This document shows, piece after piece, positions 42,776 through 51,413 of a stretch of 64,000 nt of DNA. The stretch comes from Streptomyces alfalfae. GTDB taxonomy: Bacteria > Actinomycetota > Actinomycetes > Streptomycetales > Streptomycetaceae. The notes beneath the pieces were generated by a model. The model was not told the origin of the DNA, ran no database searches, and saw only the letters and a program-made list of their open reading frames with translations. The stretch is taken from contig NZ_QEXM01000025.1 of assembly GCF_004127445.1 (NCBI RefSeq), positions 62,001-126,000 on the forward strand. The letters run 5' to 3'. A program made the translations under genes and the position numbers. How positions within the stretch are numbered: the stretch's first letter is position 1; the number at the start of each line of letters is the position of its first letter.

Positions 42776-42994
42776 ATGTCTCGTCTCAACCTCGCCCACC
42801 TCACCCTCACCGCCGCCCAGAACATCCAGACGGCCGACAAAGTCCGTCGTGACCCGGTGGTCGTCAAGGCGGCCAAGCAGTTCGCGGAGGACGGCGTCCA
42901 GGCTCTCCGCTCCGGCGGTGTGCTGGCACGTGAGGCTCGGTCCTCCTGGCGTCGCCACAGTCCGCTGGCCAAGAGGACCGGAACCGGTGAGTGA
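42776..42994 (+). CDS. Small hypothetical protein, coupled upstream
   Basis: A 72-residue basic helical protein (NLAHLTLTAAQNIQTADKVR, VVKAAKQFAEDGVQALRSGG). ATG 42776 follows GAAAGG. It overlaps the next gene by eight bases, so the two should be translated together. I recognise no family; it could be a partner of the HTH/glycine-zipper protein. Confidence 0.55.
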   Translation: MSRLNLAHLTLTAAQNIQTADKVRRDPVVVKAAKQFAEDGVQALRSGGVLAREARSSWRRHSPLAKRTGTGE

Positions 42995-44210
42995 CTTCAG
43001 CGCAGAGGCGATGGGGCTCGTGATCCGCGAGCACCGGCTGGCGCGGACTCCCTCCATGTCCCAGGAGGAGTTGGCCGAGCGGGCCGCTTACGGGAAGGGC
43101 GGCGCGGTCTCGATCTCCCGGATCGAGCGTGGGCTCGTGAGCCCCGGGGAGCACCGTCTGGCCGCCATCGCCCTCGCGCTCCGGCTGACACCCGCGCAAC
43201 TCACGCAGGAGGCGGAGGACCGGACCGGTTCCCTCGCCCGTCAGCGGGGCCGGCGGCCGGTGAAGTTGCGGGACCAGGTCGCGGAGACGAAGAGGCGTCA
43301 CGCCGAGATCACCGAGAAGGCGGCCGAGCGGTCGAGGATCACCCAGGAGGACGGGGAAGCCTTCAACCGTGTCCATGATGCCGCCCGCGACGAGTTCTTC
43401 CTGCGATTCGTGGAGCTGGCCGAGAGCATCGGCGAGGCGCCCGAGCCGGAGATGCCGGGCGAGGAGGAGATCGAGACCGCGGGCGAGATCCCTACCGCGA
43501 TACGTGTCGAGGCCATGGCCGTCGGGATCGCCAACGCGATCCGCGGTGCCGCCGCCGGAGGCGCGGCGGGTGCGGCGGTCGGCGGCGCCGCGGCCTACGG
43601 CGCGTTCACGGCCGCCGCGCTGTTCGGGACCGCCTCCACGGGAGCAGCCATCTCCACGCTGTCCGGGGTGGCCGCGACCAACGCGACTCTGGCCCTCCTG
43701 GGAGGGGGCACTTTGGCCGCCGGCGGTGCGGGGATGGCCGGTGGGACCCTCCTGCTCACCGGCATGGTCGCCGCCCCGGTGGCAGCGCTGGCCGCCGCAG
43801 GTTTCTACGTCGTGAGGCAGCGTCGGAACAAGAAGGAGGAGGAGCGTCTCCGAACCGAGGTCGAAGCCGCGGAGGCGGCTCTGGACCAGTCGCAGCGGGG
43901 CTTCGACGCGATGATCGACGTACTGCATCGCGCCACGGAGATCATGGAGTACGTCAGCGTCCACGGCACCCACGCCCTCGAGAAGTGGAGGGTGAATCTG
44001 CCGCCGGAGCCCCGGCACTGGGCATCGCTCGGGCATGAGGGGCAGGAGCGGTACCGGGAGTTCCTGACCGTGGCCGGTTGCCTCCTCGCTGTGAGCAGCA
44101 TCAACGTCAGCGCCCTCCTGACGGCACGGCCCGACGCCGTGCGTGAGATGGGCAGGACCATCGACGAGACGCTGCGGTACGCGGACAGGACCATCAAGTC
44201 GATCGTCTGA
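42987..44210 (+). CDS. HTH protein with glycine-zipper membrane region
   Basis: A 407-residue protein. Residues about 5-65 are an XRE-type HTH (MSQEELAERAAYGKGGAVSI, SRIERGLVSPGEHRL). Residues 75-150 are charged and coiled-coil. Residues about 180-275 form a long Gly/Ala-rich hydrophobic region (RGAAAGGAAGAAVGGAAAYG, then LALLGGGTLAAGGAGMAGG), the spacing of glycine-zipper membrane helices. A second coiled coil follows (KKEEERLRTEVEAAEAALDQ). A DNA-binding head on a membrane-inserting body is unusual. GTG 42987 follows GAGGA and overlaps the preceding gene. Confidence 0.7.
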   Translation: MSDFSAEAMGLVIREHRLARTPSMSQEELAERAAYGKGGAVSISRIERGLVSPGEHRLAAIALALRLTPAQLTQEAEDRTGSLARQRGRRPVKLRDQVAETKRRHAEITEKAAERSRITQEDGEAFNRVHDAARDEFFLRFVELAESIGEAPEPEMPGEEEIETAGEIPTAIRVEAMAVGIANAIRGAAAGGAAGAAVGGAAAYGAFTAAALFGTASTGAAISTLSGVAATNATLALLGGGTLAAGGAGMAGGTLLLTGMVAAPVAALAAAGFYVVRQRRNKKEEERLRTEVEAAEAALDQSQRGFDAMIDVLHRATEIMEYVSVHGTHALEKWRVNLPPEPRHWASLGHEGQERYREFLTVAGCLLAVSSINVSALLTARPDAVREMGRTIDETLRYADRTIKSIV

Positions 44211-44316
44211 GCCCGATGGGGCGTGGTCATCGGCCGCTCATCGGACACGACGCGTGGCGCGGCGAGGCAGCAGGGGCAGGCGGCGGCGCGGCCCGGCCCC
44301 GGTCGGACATGGCGAA

Positions 44317-44341
44317 GGCCCTCACCCGGTGGGTGAGGGCC
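44317..44341. terminator. Hairpin terminator between convergent genes
   Basis: Perfect 11-base arms (44317-44327, 44331-44341) with a three-base loop lie between the HTH/glycine-zipper gene and the convergent PRC-barrel gene. Confidence 0.75.
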
Positions 44342-44373
44342 TCTGCCGGGGGGCCGGTGGCCCTGGGCGCGGG

Positions 44374-45294
44374 TCAGTGGTTCGGGCCCTGCTTGCCCTC
44401 GCGCCAGGCGTCGGTGCCCTTCGTGCCCCGGCGGTCGCCCTTCATGCCGCGGCGGCGGCTGTCCTTCGTGCCGTCGTCGAACTCGATCTGCTCCTTGCGG
44501 ACGGTGCCGGTGACCTCCTCGGTCTCCGTGACCCGCTCGGTCTCCAGGTGGACGCGCTCCACCGGCACGGACTCCTTGCTCACCACCGCGTGCTCGGCGT
44601 GGAGGGTCACCTCCGTCTCCGCCTCGCCGATGTTGGCGCGCGAGCGGTCGCCCTCGCGGATCGGCTCGCGGACGACGCGGACCTCCTCGTGCGTGACCGG
44701 CACGGACGTCGTGACGTCCTCGTTCACCACCGTCTTGCGGAGGTGGGCGTGGCCGACCTCTTCCTCCTCGGTGCCGACCCGCAGCCGCTCCTCGGAGCGG
44801 ATCATGTCCTGCGCCCTGTCGTCGCGCTCCTTGCCGCGCATGGCGTACTCGCGGCCACCGGCGGCTCCGGCCATCGGGCGCTCGCCCGCGGCCATGCCGG
44901 TGCCCGTACCGGCGGCCGTACCGGCGGCGCCCATGCCCGTGCCCGTACCGGTGCCAGTGGTGCCCATGCCGGGGCGGGACAGGCCGTAGTGCGCGTACAG
45001 CTCGTGCTCCTGACCGGGCTCCAGGTGCTGGTCGGCGTCGACTCGCGGCGCCTCCTTCACGGCCTCCTTGGTGCACGAGACGTGCAGGGCGTCCTGCTGG
45101 AGGCGCGCCCCGGACAGCGGCACGAAGCTCTCCTTCATACCGAAGAGGCCCGTCTTGACGGTCACCCACTCGGGGCGGCCGCTGCGGTCGTCGAGGTAGA
45201 CCCGTTCGATGCTGCCTATCTTCTCGCCGGTCCGGTCATAGGCTGTCAGGCCCTTGAGCGCGTCAGGGTTGGTGAAGGCCTCGCCCTGCGTCAT
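44374..45294 (-). CDS. PRC-barrel / DUF2382 stress protein
   Basis: A 306-residue soluble protein. The N-terminal PRC barrel (residues 12-85: LTAYDRTGEKIGSIERVYLD, PEWVTVKTGLFG) leads to a Gly/Met/Thr low-complexity linker (about 110-140), then a DUF2382/YsnF-AvaK domain (LRVGTEEEEVGHAHLRKTVV, VTTSVPVTHEEVRVVREPI). Such proteins are common general-stress genes of unknown biochemical role in actinobacteria. The C-terminal tail is Arg/Lys/Asp-rich. ATG 45294 is followed by the standard start MTQGEAF. Confidence 0.88.
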   Translation of the reverse strand: MTQGEAFTNPDALKGLTAYDRTGEKIGSIERVYLDDRSGRPEWVTVKTGLFGMKESFVPLSGARLQQDALHVSCTKEAVKEAPRVDADQHLEPGQEHELYAHYGLSRPGMGTTGTGTGTGMGAAGTAAGTGTGMAAGERPMAGAAGGREYAMRGKERDDRAQDMIRSEERLRVGTEEEEVGHAHLRKTVVNEDVTTSVPVTHEEVRVVREPIREGDRSRANIGEAETEVTLHAEHAVVSKESVPVERVHLETERVTETEEVTGTVRKEQIEFDDGTKDSRRRGMKGDRRGTKGTDAWREGKQGPNH

Positions 45295-45559
45295 GGGTGA
45301 TCACTCCCTTTGAGCATGCGACGGGCGAAATCCGATCCGCCACGGAACGACGCACGCCTCTTAAGGTCCATCGCGCGCCGCCCCGGCCCGCCCCGCAAGG
45401 CGGGGAGTCACGGAGCGTGCGGGGAACGGCTCGCCCGCGTTCTCCGCCCCGGCAACCGAGGCGATCGAGCCGGTCACAGCGGTTTCGGCCCCGAGGGTCC
45501 GAACGGGTGAACACTTGGGGTTTGCATCCATGGGCCACCGGCCGTCGGGACTCCGCCCG

Positions 45560-46774
45560 TCAGGACTCCGGCCGCCGGCCCTGCAGCGCCCTGGCCACGC
45601 GGGGCCCCAGCCGCTGCTTCAGCCAGCGGAGGGAGTTGAGTCGGCCGACCGTCTGGTCCAGGTGGTAGTAGATCTGCGGCGGCACATAGGGCAGCAGCGG
45701 CGAGTGGCGCTGGCCGAGGAGCGCGAACATCCGCTCCGGGGGCATGCCGATGTAGCGGGGCAGGTTCTCGTACCACTGGGCGCTGTGCCGGGCCGCGCTC
45801 TGCACCGCGAGCAGGGCGTGCTTGCGGCGGCGCTCGTAGCGCGCGAGGGCGTCGGGCAGCTCCCTCGGGCCCACGCCCCTCAGCTCCCCCGCCAGGCACG
45901 CGGCGTCGCGGAGCGCCAGCGTGGTGCCCGCGCCGATGGAGTAGTGCGTGGTGTGGGCGGCGTCGCCGATCAGCGTCAGGTTGCCGTGGGACCAGGTGGC
46001 GTTGGTGACCGTCGGGAACGCCTGCCACTGCGCGTGGCCCTCGATGTCGTCGCGGCCGAGCAGCCCGTGGCCGTCCAGTGGCTCGGCGAACAGCTTCTCC
46101 AGCAGCCGCAGGGCGTCGGTGTGGGCGATCCGGTCGAAGCCCAGGCCGGTCCAGGTGGCCGCCGAGCACTCCACCACGCAGGTGCTGTGCCCGCCGCTGT
46201 ACCCGTACGCGTAACACCAGATCCAGCCGTGTTCGGTCTCCACGAACGCGAAGGTGAAGGCCGTGAAGACGCGGGTCGTGCCGAGCCAGATGAAGCGGTT
46301 GGCGCCGGTGGTCACCCGGGTGCCGAAGTGCTCCGCGTGCGCCGTGCGGAGCCTGCTGTGCGCGCCGTCGCCCGCGACGACCAGGTCCGCGTCCGGCAGG
46401 TCGCCGCGACCGCCGATCTCGGTGCCGAACGCCAGGCGCACGCCGAGGGAGCGGGCCCGGTCCGCGAGGATCGTCCGCATCTCGTGGCGTCCGATGGCAT
46501 GGCCCAGATCGCCGTCGTGCGCGGTGGTCCTGTCGCCGACGTGGGCGAAGCCGCCGCGCCAGCTCACGCACCGCTCGGCGATGACCGCGGCCGACTCGGG
46601 GTCGTGCGCCCGCAGCTCCTCCAGGAGGTCCGGCCAGAAGGTCACGCCCCAGCCGTGGCTTGCGCCCTCGGCGTGCCGCTCATGGACGGTGACCTCGTGG
46701 GCCGGGTCCTTGAGCTTCGCCAGGATGGCCAGATACAGGGATGCGGGGCCTCCGCCGACGCAATCGATCTTCAC
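45560..46774 (-). CDS. FAD-dependent monooxygenase (salicylyl/anthraniloyl-CoA hydroxylase-like)
   Basis: A 404-residue flavin monooxygenase. The FAD-binding GGGPASLYLAILAKLKDP follows MKIDCV (GxGxxx variant), VVAGDGAHSRLR is the mid motif, and LIGDAAHTTHYSIGAGTTLA the second FAD motif. The start and PASLYLAIL pattern resemble the N-terminal half of salicylyl-CoA 5-hydroxylase/anthraniloyl-CoA monooxygenase, here as a stand-alone protein. The aromatic CoA substrate is an inference. ATG 46774; the upstream neighbour is divergent. Confidence 0.83.
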   Translation of the reverse strand: MKIDCVGGGPASLYLAILAKLKDPAHEVTVHERHAEGASHGWGVTFWPDLLEELRAHDPESAAVIAERCVSWRGGFAHVGDRTTAHDGDLGHAIGRHEMRTILADRARSLGVRLAFGTEIGGRGDLPDADLVVAGDGAHSRLRTAHAEHFGTRVTTGANRFIWLGTTRVFTAFTFAFVETEHGWIWCYAYGYSGGHSTCVVECSAATWTGLGFDRIAHTDALRLLEKLFAEPLDGHGLLGRDDIEGHAQWQAFPTVTNATWSHGNLTLIGDAAHTTHYSIGAGTTLALRDAACLAGELRGVGPRELPDALARYERRRKHALLAVQSAARHSAQWYENLPRYIGMPPERMFALLGQRHSPLLPYVPPQIYYHLDQTVGRLNSLRWLKQRLGPRVARALQGRRPES

Positions 46775-46970
46775 GGGGACTCCTGTCGCCGAGGGAAGCG
46801 GAACGGTGACATAAAGTAGCCGCCCGTGGCGTCTCCGCCGCCCAGGGCGCGGCAGTGTCGCCGCACGTCACCCCACCGCCGCTCACCGAAAGTGATCGGC
46901 ATGCGATCTTGGGTGAGATGTGTGCACCATCACTCTGTCTCGGGTTACGTCGATCACGAGGAGACCGGAC

Positions 46971-47231
46971 GTGTCGGCTCACCTCACCAGGCCGCTCCTG
47001 ATCTTCGCGCTGGCCCTGGTCCCCCCGCTGGGGATCGTGTCCGCGGCGGCCACGCCGACGGGGCCCTCCCCGGCGGTGACCACCACCTCCGAGAGCAGCA
47101 AGTCCGCAAGGGACGCCTCCGTACGGGATGCCTCCGTCCACGACACCTCTGTGCGGGACGCCTCCGTCGGGAGTTCGCCCGCCTGCGACTGGCGGTACGG
47201 CAGCTCGTGCGTCGTCGGCGGGCGCATGTGA
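46971..47231 (+). CDS. Small secreted protein with pentapeptide repeats
   Basis: An 86-residue protein with a signal peptide (LTRPLLIFALALVPPLGIVS then AAA). The mature part has tandem five-residue units around RDASV (ARDASVRDASVHDTSVRDAS, DNA period 15 bases, about 47110-47165) and a C-terminal SPACDWRYGSSC with two Cys. GTG 46971 follows GAGGAG at 46958-46963. No family recognised. Confidence 0.6.
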   Translation: MSAHLTRPLLIFALALVPPLGIVSAAATPTGPSPAVTTTSESSKSARDASVRDASVHDTSVRDASVGSSPACDWRYGSSCVVGGRM

Positions 47232-47434
47232 CACCGCGCGGGGCGAGCGGCGCCGAACCACCACGCGACGTCCCTCTCCTCCACGCGACCACTCTGCGTG
47301 CCATCTCATCTGCGAAATGTCCTTGTTCATGGCGGTCGCGGCACTCCTTGCCGTGACTTCACGTTGACGCGGGGCGTTAACGAGGGTGCGGCTGCGCGTA
47401 GGCAGCCGCGCTCACCAAGTCAAAGGAGAACGTG

Positions 47435-47710
47435 ATGTCTCGCATCGCGAAGGTCACCGCCGCCACCCTCGGTACCAGTGCCGTCGTACTCGGTGGCGCG
47501 GGCATGGCCATGGCGGACGCGGACGCGAAGGGCGCTGCCGTCGGTTCCCCCGGCGCCATCTCGGGCAACGTCGTGCAGGTTCCGGTCCACGCCCCGATCA
47601 ACCTCTGCGGCAACACCGTCAACGTCGTCGGCCTGCTGAACCCCGCCTTCGGCAACGAGTGCACGAACGTCAGCAAGCACGAGCACGGCCACGGCGGCTA
47701 CGGCCGCTGA
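47435..47710 (+). CDS. Short chaplin
   Basis: A 91-residue secreted hydrophobic protein that coats aerial hyphae. The signal peptide (VTAATLGTSAVVLGGAGMAM) ends ADADA; the chaplin domain ISGNVVQVPVHAPINLCGN then TVNVVGLLNPAFGN has the two conserved Cys. Unlike most short chaplins, it carries a C-terminal tail rich in His and Gly (KHEHGHGGYGR), which could bind metal. ATG 47435 follows AAAGGAG at 47423-47429; GTG 47432 is possible. The tyrosinase gene is convergent. Confidence 0.92.
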   Translation: MSRIAKVTAATLGTSAVVLGGAGMAMADADAKGAAVGSPGAISGNVVQVPVHAPINLCGNTVNVVGLLNPAFGNECTNVSKHEHGHGGYGR

Positions 47711-47797
47711 GTGCCCCCGGGCCGCCCCGAGCGGCCCGCCGGCCCGCCGGCCCTCGGTGAGCGGTCCACCGGCCCCCGGTGAACGGCCCGCCGGGGG

Positions 47798-48670
47798 CTA
47801 CCCCCCGTACCGGTAGTGCGCGCGGTGGTCGAGGAGGTCGTCCGGGCGCACGTCCCACGGCGGCATCCGCTCGTGGCGCGCGACGACGCGGCGGTACTGG
47901 GACGAGCCGGCGCCCGGCGGCTCCGCGGGCAGGTAGGGGGCCGAGCGGGGATGGCGGCGGCGCCAGCGGTCCCACAGCAGGTCGACGAAGGCGTGGTTCA
48001 GCCAGAAGACCGGGTCGTTGACGGAGGCCCCGCCGAGCATGTGCCCGCCGACCCAGCGGTGGACCCGGTTGTGGTTGCGCCACCGCGCGTCGCCCCGCGC
48101 CGACGTCCAGCCCTCCAGCCGGTTGCGGAAACCCGCGCGTGCCGTGGAGTCGTAGGGCGGGACGTCGTAGCGCGGGTCCGCCATCGCGTCGGCCACCTCC
48201 CGCGCGGTCGGCAGGGCGATGGGGGCGCGCGGACGCCCCAGGTCGCGAGTGAGGAAGTCCCCGTCGGTGACGCCCACCTTGATGACCCAGTGGCCGCTCC
48301 CCCGGGCGAACGGCCCCGTCGTGACCCGGCGGTCCGGCCCCCGTCCCGTGCCGCCCATCAGGTCGTCGCCCCACAGGGACGCCGCCGGGGTCCGGTCCTT
48401 CGTCCAGTCCCAGTACGGGACGGTCACGCCCGCGTCGATCCGCTGGAGCGCCCGCTCGAAGTCCAGCAGGAAGCGGCGGTGCCACGGGAAGAACGAGGGG
48501 GCCATGTGCGCGACCCGCAGGCGGCTCTCGCCGTCCGAGACGTAGAAGTCGAGGTGCGTGCGCACGAAGGCGTCGTACTCACCCCGGCGCTTCAGCTTCA
48601 GCACCGCGTCGACGAACCTGCGCCGCTCGGCCTTGGTCAGCCTGCTCTGGTTCTTGCGCGTGGGGGCCAT
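47798..48670 (-). CDS. melC2: Tyrosinase (MelC2-like)
   Basis: A 290-residue binuclear copper monophenol oxidase making melanin precursors from tyrosine. CuA ligands lie in RTHLDFYV, AHMAPSFFPWHRRFLLDFE; CuB ligands lie in NHNRVHRWVGGHMLGG and NDPVFWLNHAFVDLLWDRW. There is no signal peptide, as expected for MelC2, which leaves the cell bound to its MelC1 partner. ATG 48670. It is encoded 37 bases after the melC1-like stop on the same strand. Confidence 0.93.
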   Translation of the reverse strand: MAPTRKNQSRLTKAERRRFVDAVLKLKRRGEYDAFVRTHLDFYVSDGESRLRVAHMAPSFFPWHRRFLLDFERALQRIDAGVTVPYWDWTKDRTPAASLWGDDLMGGTGRGPDRRVTTGPFARGSGHWVIKVGVTDGDFLTRDLGRPRAPIALPTAREVADAMADPRYDVPPYDSTARAGFRNRLEGWTSARGDARWRNHNRVHRWVGGHMLGGASVNDPVFWLNHAFVDLLWDRWRRRHPRSAPYLPAEPPGAGSSQYRRVVARHERMPPWDVRPDDLLDHRAHYRYGG

Positions 48671-48707
48671 GTCCGTCCGTTCCGCGTTCCGGGGTGGGCC
48701 GCCGGAC

Positions 48708-49145
48708 TCAGTGGTGCCGGCCGCTCAGGGTTTGCAGGGGGCCGATCTCGTCCACGGCGCCTCGTGCGGCGGCCAGCGGGGTGTCGTACGACTGGTAGTG
48801 GTCGACCATGCTGAGGAAGCTGCCGTCGGCGCGGCGCATGAGGCCCAGCGGACGGCCGTCCACGGTGATCCGCCAGCTCTCCGGCGTACGTCCCTCGCGC
48901 ACGGCCACCGGCTCCCCCTGGATGCGGCGGCCCCGGTACATCTCGTCGAAGCCGGCGGGCGGGCCGTCCGGCACCTCGGCCGGGGCCTGCGCCGGGGCCG
49001 GACTCTGTTCGCGCGTGACCCAGGGCGTCCGCATGATCTCGGCGGCGGCGAGCAGGGCCGAGGCCGCGACGCCGAGGAGGTGACGGCGCGTCACCCGGTC
49101 GACGAGCCGTTCCGGCTCACCGTGCGTGCCCCACGGCCGGCTCAC
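48708..49145 (-). CDS. melC1: Tyrosinase cofactor/copper chaperone MelC1-like, Tat-secreted
   Basis: A 145-residue apotyrosinase chaperone that delivers copper and exports the complex. The twin-arginine signal reads VTRRHLLGVAASALLAAAEI; the mature domain carries the MelC1 pattern FDEMYRGRRIQGEPV, WRITVDGRPLGLMRRADGSF and HYQSYDTPLAAAR. GTG 49145 overlaps the VKOR stop (GTGA). The protein is longer than textbook MelC1 at its N-terminus but correctly placed just before melC2. Confidence 0.9.
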   Translation of the reverse strand: MSRPWGTHGEPERLVDRVTRRHLLGVAASALLAAAEIMRTPWVTREQSPAPAQAPAEVPDGPPAGFDEMYRGRRIQGEPVAVREGRTPESWRITVDGRPLGLMRRADGSFLSMVDHYQSYDTPLAAARGAVDEIGPLQTLSGRHH

Positions 49146-49804
49146 CCCGCCGTTCCGCTCGTCCAGAAGTCCCACCAGCGCGTGAGGACGAGCATGCCGA
49201 TGACGCTCATGTGCAGGGCGGGCGGGACCCAGGCGCATTCCGCGACGACGGTACGCAGCCCCCGGGGCGCGGGGAGGAATCCGCGCCGGACGTTGTGCGC
49301 CGTCACGGACCAGAACATGAGGATGGTCGCGGCCCAGGCCAGGCAGCACCACAGGCAGAGCGCGTTGACGCGGTAGAGCGACTGGAACTGGAGCCAGGTG
49401 CAGAAGGCGACGCCGAAGAGCATGCCCGCGTTGAGCGCCAGCCAGTACCAGCGGGGGAAGCGGGCGCCCGCCAGCACGCTCGCGCCCACGCCGGCCACGA
49501 CGGCGTAGGCGACGAGGCCGAGGAGCGGGTTGGGGAACCCGAAGACCGCCGCCTGCTCGCTCCGCATGATGCTGCCGCAGGCCACGACCGGGTTGAGGCT
49601 GCACCCCGGCCGGAAGTCCGGGTCTTCGAGCAGCTTGAACTTGTCGAGCGTGATGGCCCACGCCGCGAGCAGCCCCGCCGCCCCGGTGACCACGAGCAGC
49701 ACGCCGAACCACCGGCCGGGCCCCTCGGCGGGCGGCGCCGGGGCCGGGCCGCGCCCGCCCGCGGACTGCGCCGGCAGCCGGAGCGGCAGTTCCGTGGCGC
49801 TCAT
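49142..49804 (-). CDS. Vitamin K epoxide reductase (VKOR) family protein
   Basis: A 220-residue membrane oxidoreductase. Helices include WFGVLLVVTGAAGLLAAWAI and PLLGLVAYAVVAGVGASVLA. The redox pairs are ACGSIMRS with GCSLNPVVACGS (loop Cys) and the membrane CxxC in NALCLWCCLAW. Bacterial VKORs reoxidise a DsbA-like partner and so drive extracytoplasmic disulfide formation, using menaquinone. ATG 49804 was chosen over the longer low-complexity frame. Overlap with melC1 suggests one operon with the tyrosinase. Confidence 0.9.
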   Translation of the reverse strand: MSATELPLRLPAQSAGGRGPAPAPPAEGPGRWFGVLLVVTGAAGLLAAWAITLDKFKLLEDPDFRPGCSLNPVVACGSIMRSEQAAVFGFPNPLLGLVAYAVVAGVGASVLAGARFPRWYWLALNAGMLFGVAFCTWLQFQSLYRVNALCLWCCLAWAATILMFWSVTAHNVRRGFLPAPRGLRTVVAECAWVPPALHMSVIGMLVLTRWWDFWTSGTAG

Positions 49805-50044
49805 CGGCCGGGGCCGGGCGTCGGCGGCGGGCGGTGCGCGGCGTCGCGGGGGCCGCCGGAAGTCGTGGTCGTGGTCATGGGGGAGACCGTATAGACGCCC
49901 GGCGGCGCGACCGGCTCCGTTGTCACCCGGGTGGCGGAGCCGCGGGCAGCCATCACACGATGGGGTCACACCGGTGGGGCTCAGGACGGCTCCGGGTCGA
50001 ACTGGTGGCCGTACGGGACGCCTTGACCGCCCGTGCGCACGCCG

Positions 50045-50076
50045 GAGGGCCGGCCCGTCGAAGGGAGCCGGCCCTC
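50045..50076. terminator. Terminator of small secreted gene
   Basis: Ten-base perfect arms (50045-50054, 50067-50076). It lies in the 303-base gap 49805-50107, which otherwise holds only the VKOR promoter side. Confidence 0.65.
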
Positions 50077-50107
50077 TGTGTTCCCGGGGGGGCTGCGCGA
50101 GGCGCGG

Positions 50108-50386
50108 CTACTTGCCGGCGGGGAGGCCGCCGATGAGCTTGCCGGGGCCTTCGGAGCTCAGGCCCCTGACGACGCCCTTGACCGTGTTGGCCACGGAGTC
50201 GCTGTTCTTGGGGTTGAGCATGTTCGTGCCCACCGGGGTGGCGGCCTCCAGGCCCTTGCTCGCGAGGTCGTCGAGGCCGCCGTTCGGGCCGGAGGGCGCC
50301 TGGGCGCCGGCGAACGCGGGCACGGCGGCGGAACCCGCGATGGCGAGGGAACCGGCAAGGACGGCGGCAGCCTTCATGGCCTTCAT
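50108..50386 (-). CDS. Small secreted hypothetical protein
   Basis: A 92-residue protein with a signal peptide (MKAMKAAAVLAGSLAIAGSA, cleavage near AFA-GA). The mature part is Gly/Asn/Leu-rich (PNGGLDDLASKGLEAATPVG, NTVKGVVRGL) without Cys. AAAGGAAC precedes ATG 50386. I know no family; it lies with chaplins and another secreted gene, suggesting a surface role in aerial growth. Confidence 0.7.
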   Translation of the reverse strand: MKAMKAAAVLAGSLAIAGSAAVPAFAGAQAPSGPNGGLDDLASKGLEAATPVGTNMLNPKNSDSVANTVKGVVRGLSSEGPGKLIGGLPAGK

Positions 50387-50574
50387 CTTGTTCCTTTCTC
50401 TGGCAACGCGTGTCGCCCGGTGGACGTGCCGCCCTGGCGTCGATCGCCCGGACGTGTCACTTCACCTGTCGTGTCACTTCGTAAGGAACCAACGAGCACG
50501 GGCCGGTACGGAAACCCCTGGACCGGGAACTTCCCGCGGACCCGCGCGCATGAAGGCCGCCCGCCGTCCGCCGC

Positions 50575-51153
50575 TCAGGTCGCGGGCGTCTGCTGCGGTC
50601 CGGCGGCCGGGGCCGCAGCGGGCGCCGGGGCCGGCTGGGCCGCGCCGCCGAGGCCGCCGAGCACGCCCTGGAGCAGCCCCGTGACGAGCGAGCGCCCCTC
50701 CCTGACGACGCCGGTGGCGTCACCGGTCGTGGTGGCCTTGAGCATGTTGTCGACCGTCTTCTGCAGGGCGGGGAGGCTGCCCGCCGGGGGCTCGGGGGCC
50801 CTGGCGGCCGGGGCGGCGGCCGGAGCGGCGGGCTGCCTGGCGGACACCTTCCGGGCCTCCGTCCGTACGGCCTGGGCGTGCTTCGCGGCCTCCGCGGCGG
50901 AGAGCCTGTACCCCTCGGCCTCCAGCACCGCCACCAGCAGGTCGGCGGCCGGGGTGATGACACCGCCGGCGTCCTGCAGCCGCTTCGCCTCGGCCAGCAT
51001 GGCCTTCGGCGTCATGACGGGTGCGCGGGGCGCGGTCCTGGTCTCCTCGCGGGAAGCGGAGTCCGCGGAGGCGAGCGCGGGGCCGGCCGTGCCGAGGAGC
51101 AGCGTCGCGCACAGGGTGGTGGTCGCGATACGCCGTACGGGCAGAGCGCGCAT
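50575..51153 (-). CDS. Secreted Ala/Pro-rich hypothetical protein
   Basis: A 192-residue protein with a signal peptide (MRALPVRRIATTTLCATLLL, then GTAGPALASA). The middle, LLVAVLEAEGYRLSAAEAAK, looks helical. Two Ala/Pro-rich linkers and a short hydrophobic helix (LVTGLLQGVLGGLGG) follow. No family recognised. It is on the same strand as the preceding small secreted gene and the chaplin. Confidence 0.7.
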   Translation of the reverse strand: MRALPVRRIATTTLCATLLLGTAGPALASADSASREETRTAPRAPVMTPKAMLAEAKRLQDAGGVITPAADLLVAVLEAEGYRLSAAEAAKHAQAVRTEARKVSARQPAAPAAAPAARAPEPPAGSLPALQKTVDNMLKATTTGDATGVVREGRSLVTGLLQGVLGGLGGAAQPAPAPAAAPAAGPQQTPAT

Positions 51154-51364
51154 AGGTCACAGCCTTTCGGTGATACGTCGGATCTTGCGATCACCGTGCG
51201 AGCGGTGCGGGCCCACCGCAACCGAGCGGTCCACCCGGCCCGGCGCTCCACCGGGCGTCCGGGAGCATCAGCGCAGGTGGGGACGAGATTTGACGGACGG
51301 TCGGATAATTTCCTGACGCCACTCCATTCGGGGCACGGGCCCCCGGCGACTGCTCCGAACGCGG

Positions 51365-51400
51365 GAACGGCCGCCCCCGCCTCCGCGGGGACGGCCGTTC
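51365..51400. terminator. Chaplin terminator
   Basis: Outer arms GAACGGCCG (51365-51373)/CGGCCGTTC (51392-51400), with a further CCCCGC/GCGGGG pairing inside, immediately after the minus-strand chaplin stop. Confidence 0.7.
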
Positions 51401-51413
51401 TCCGGGCGGTGTG

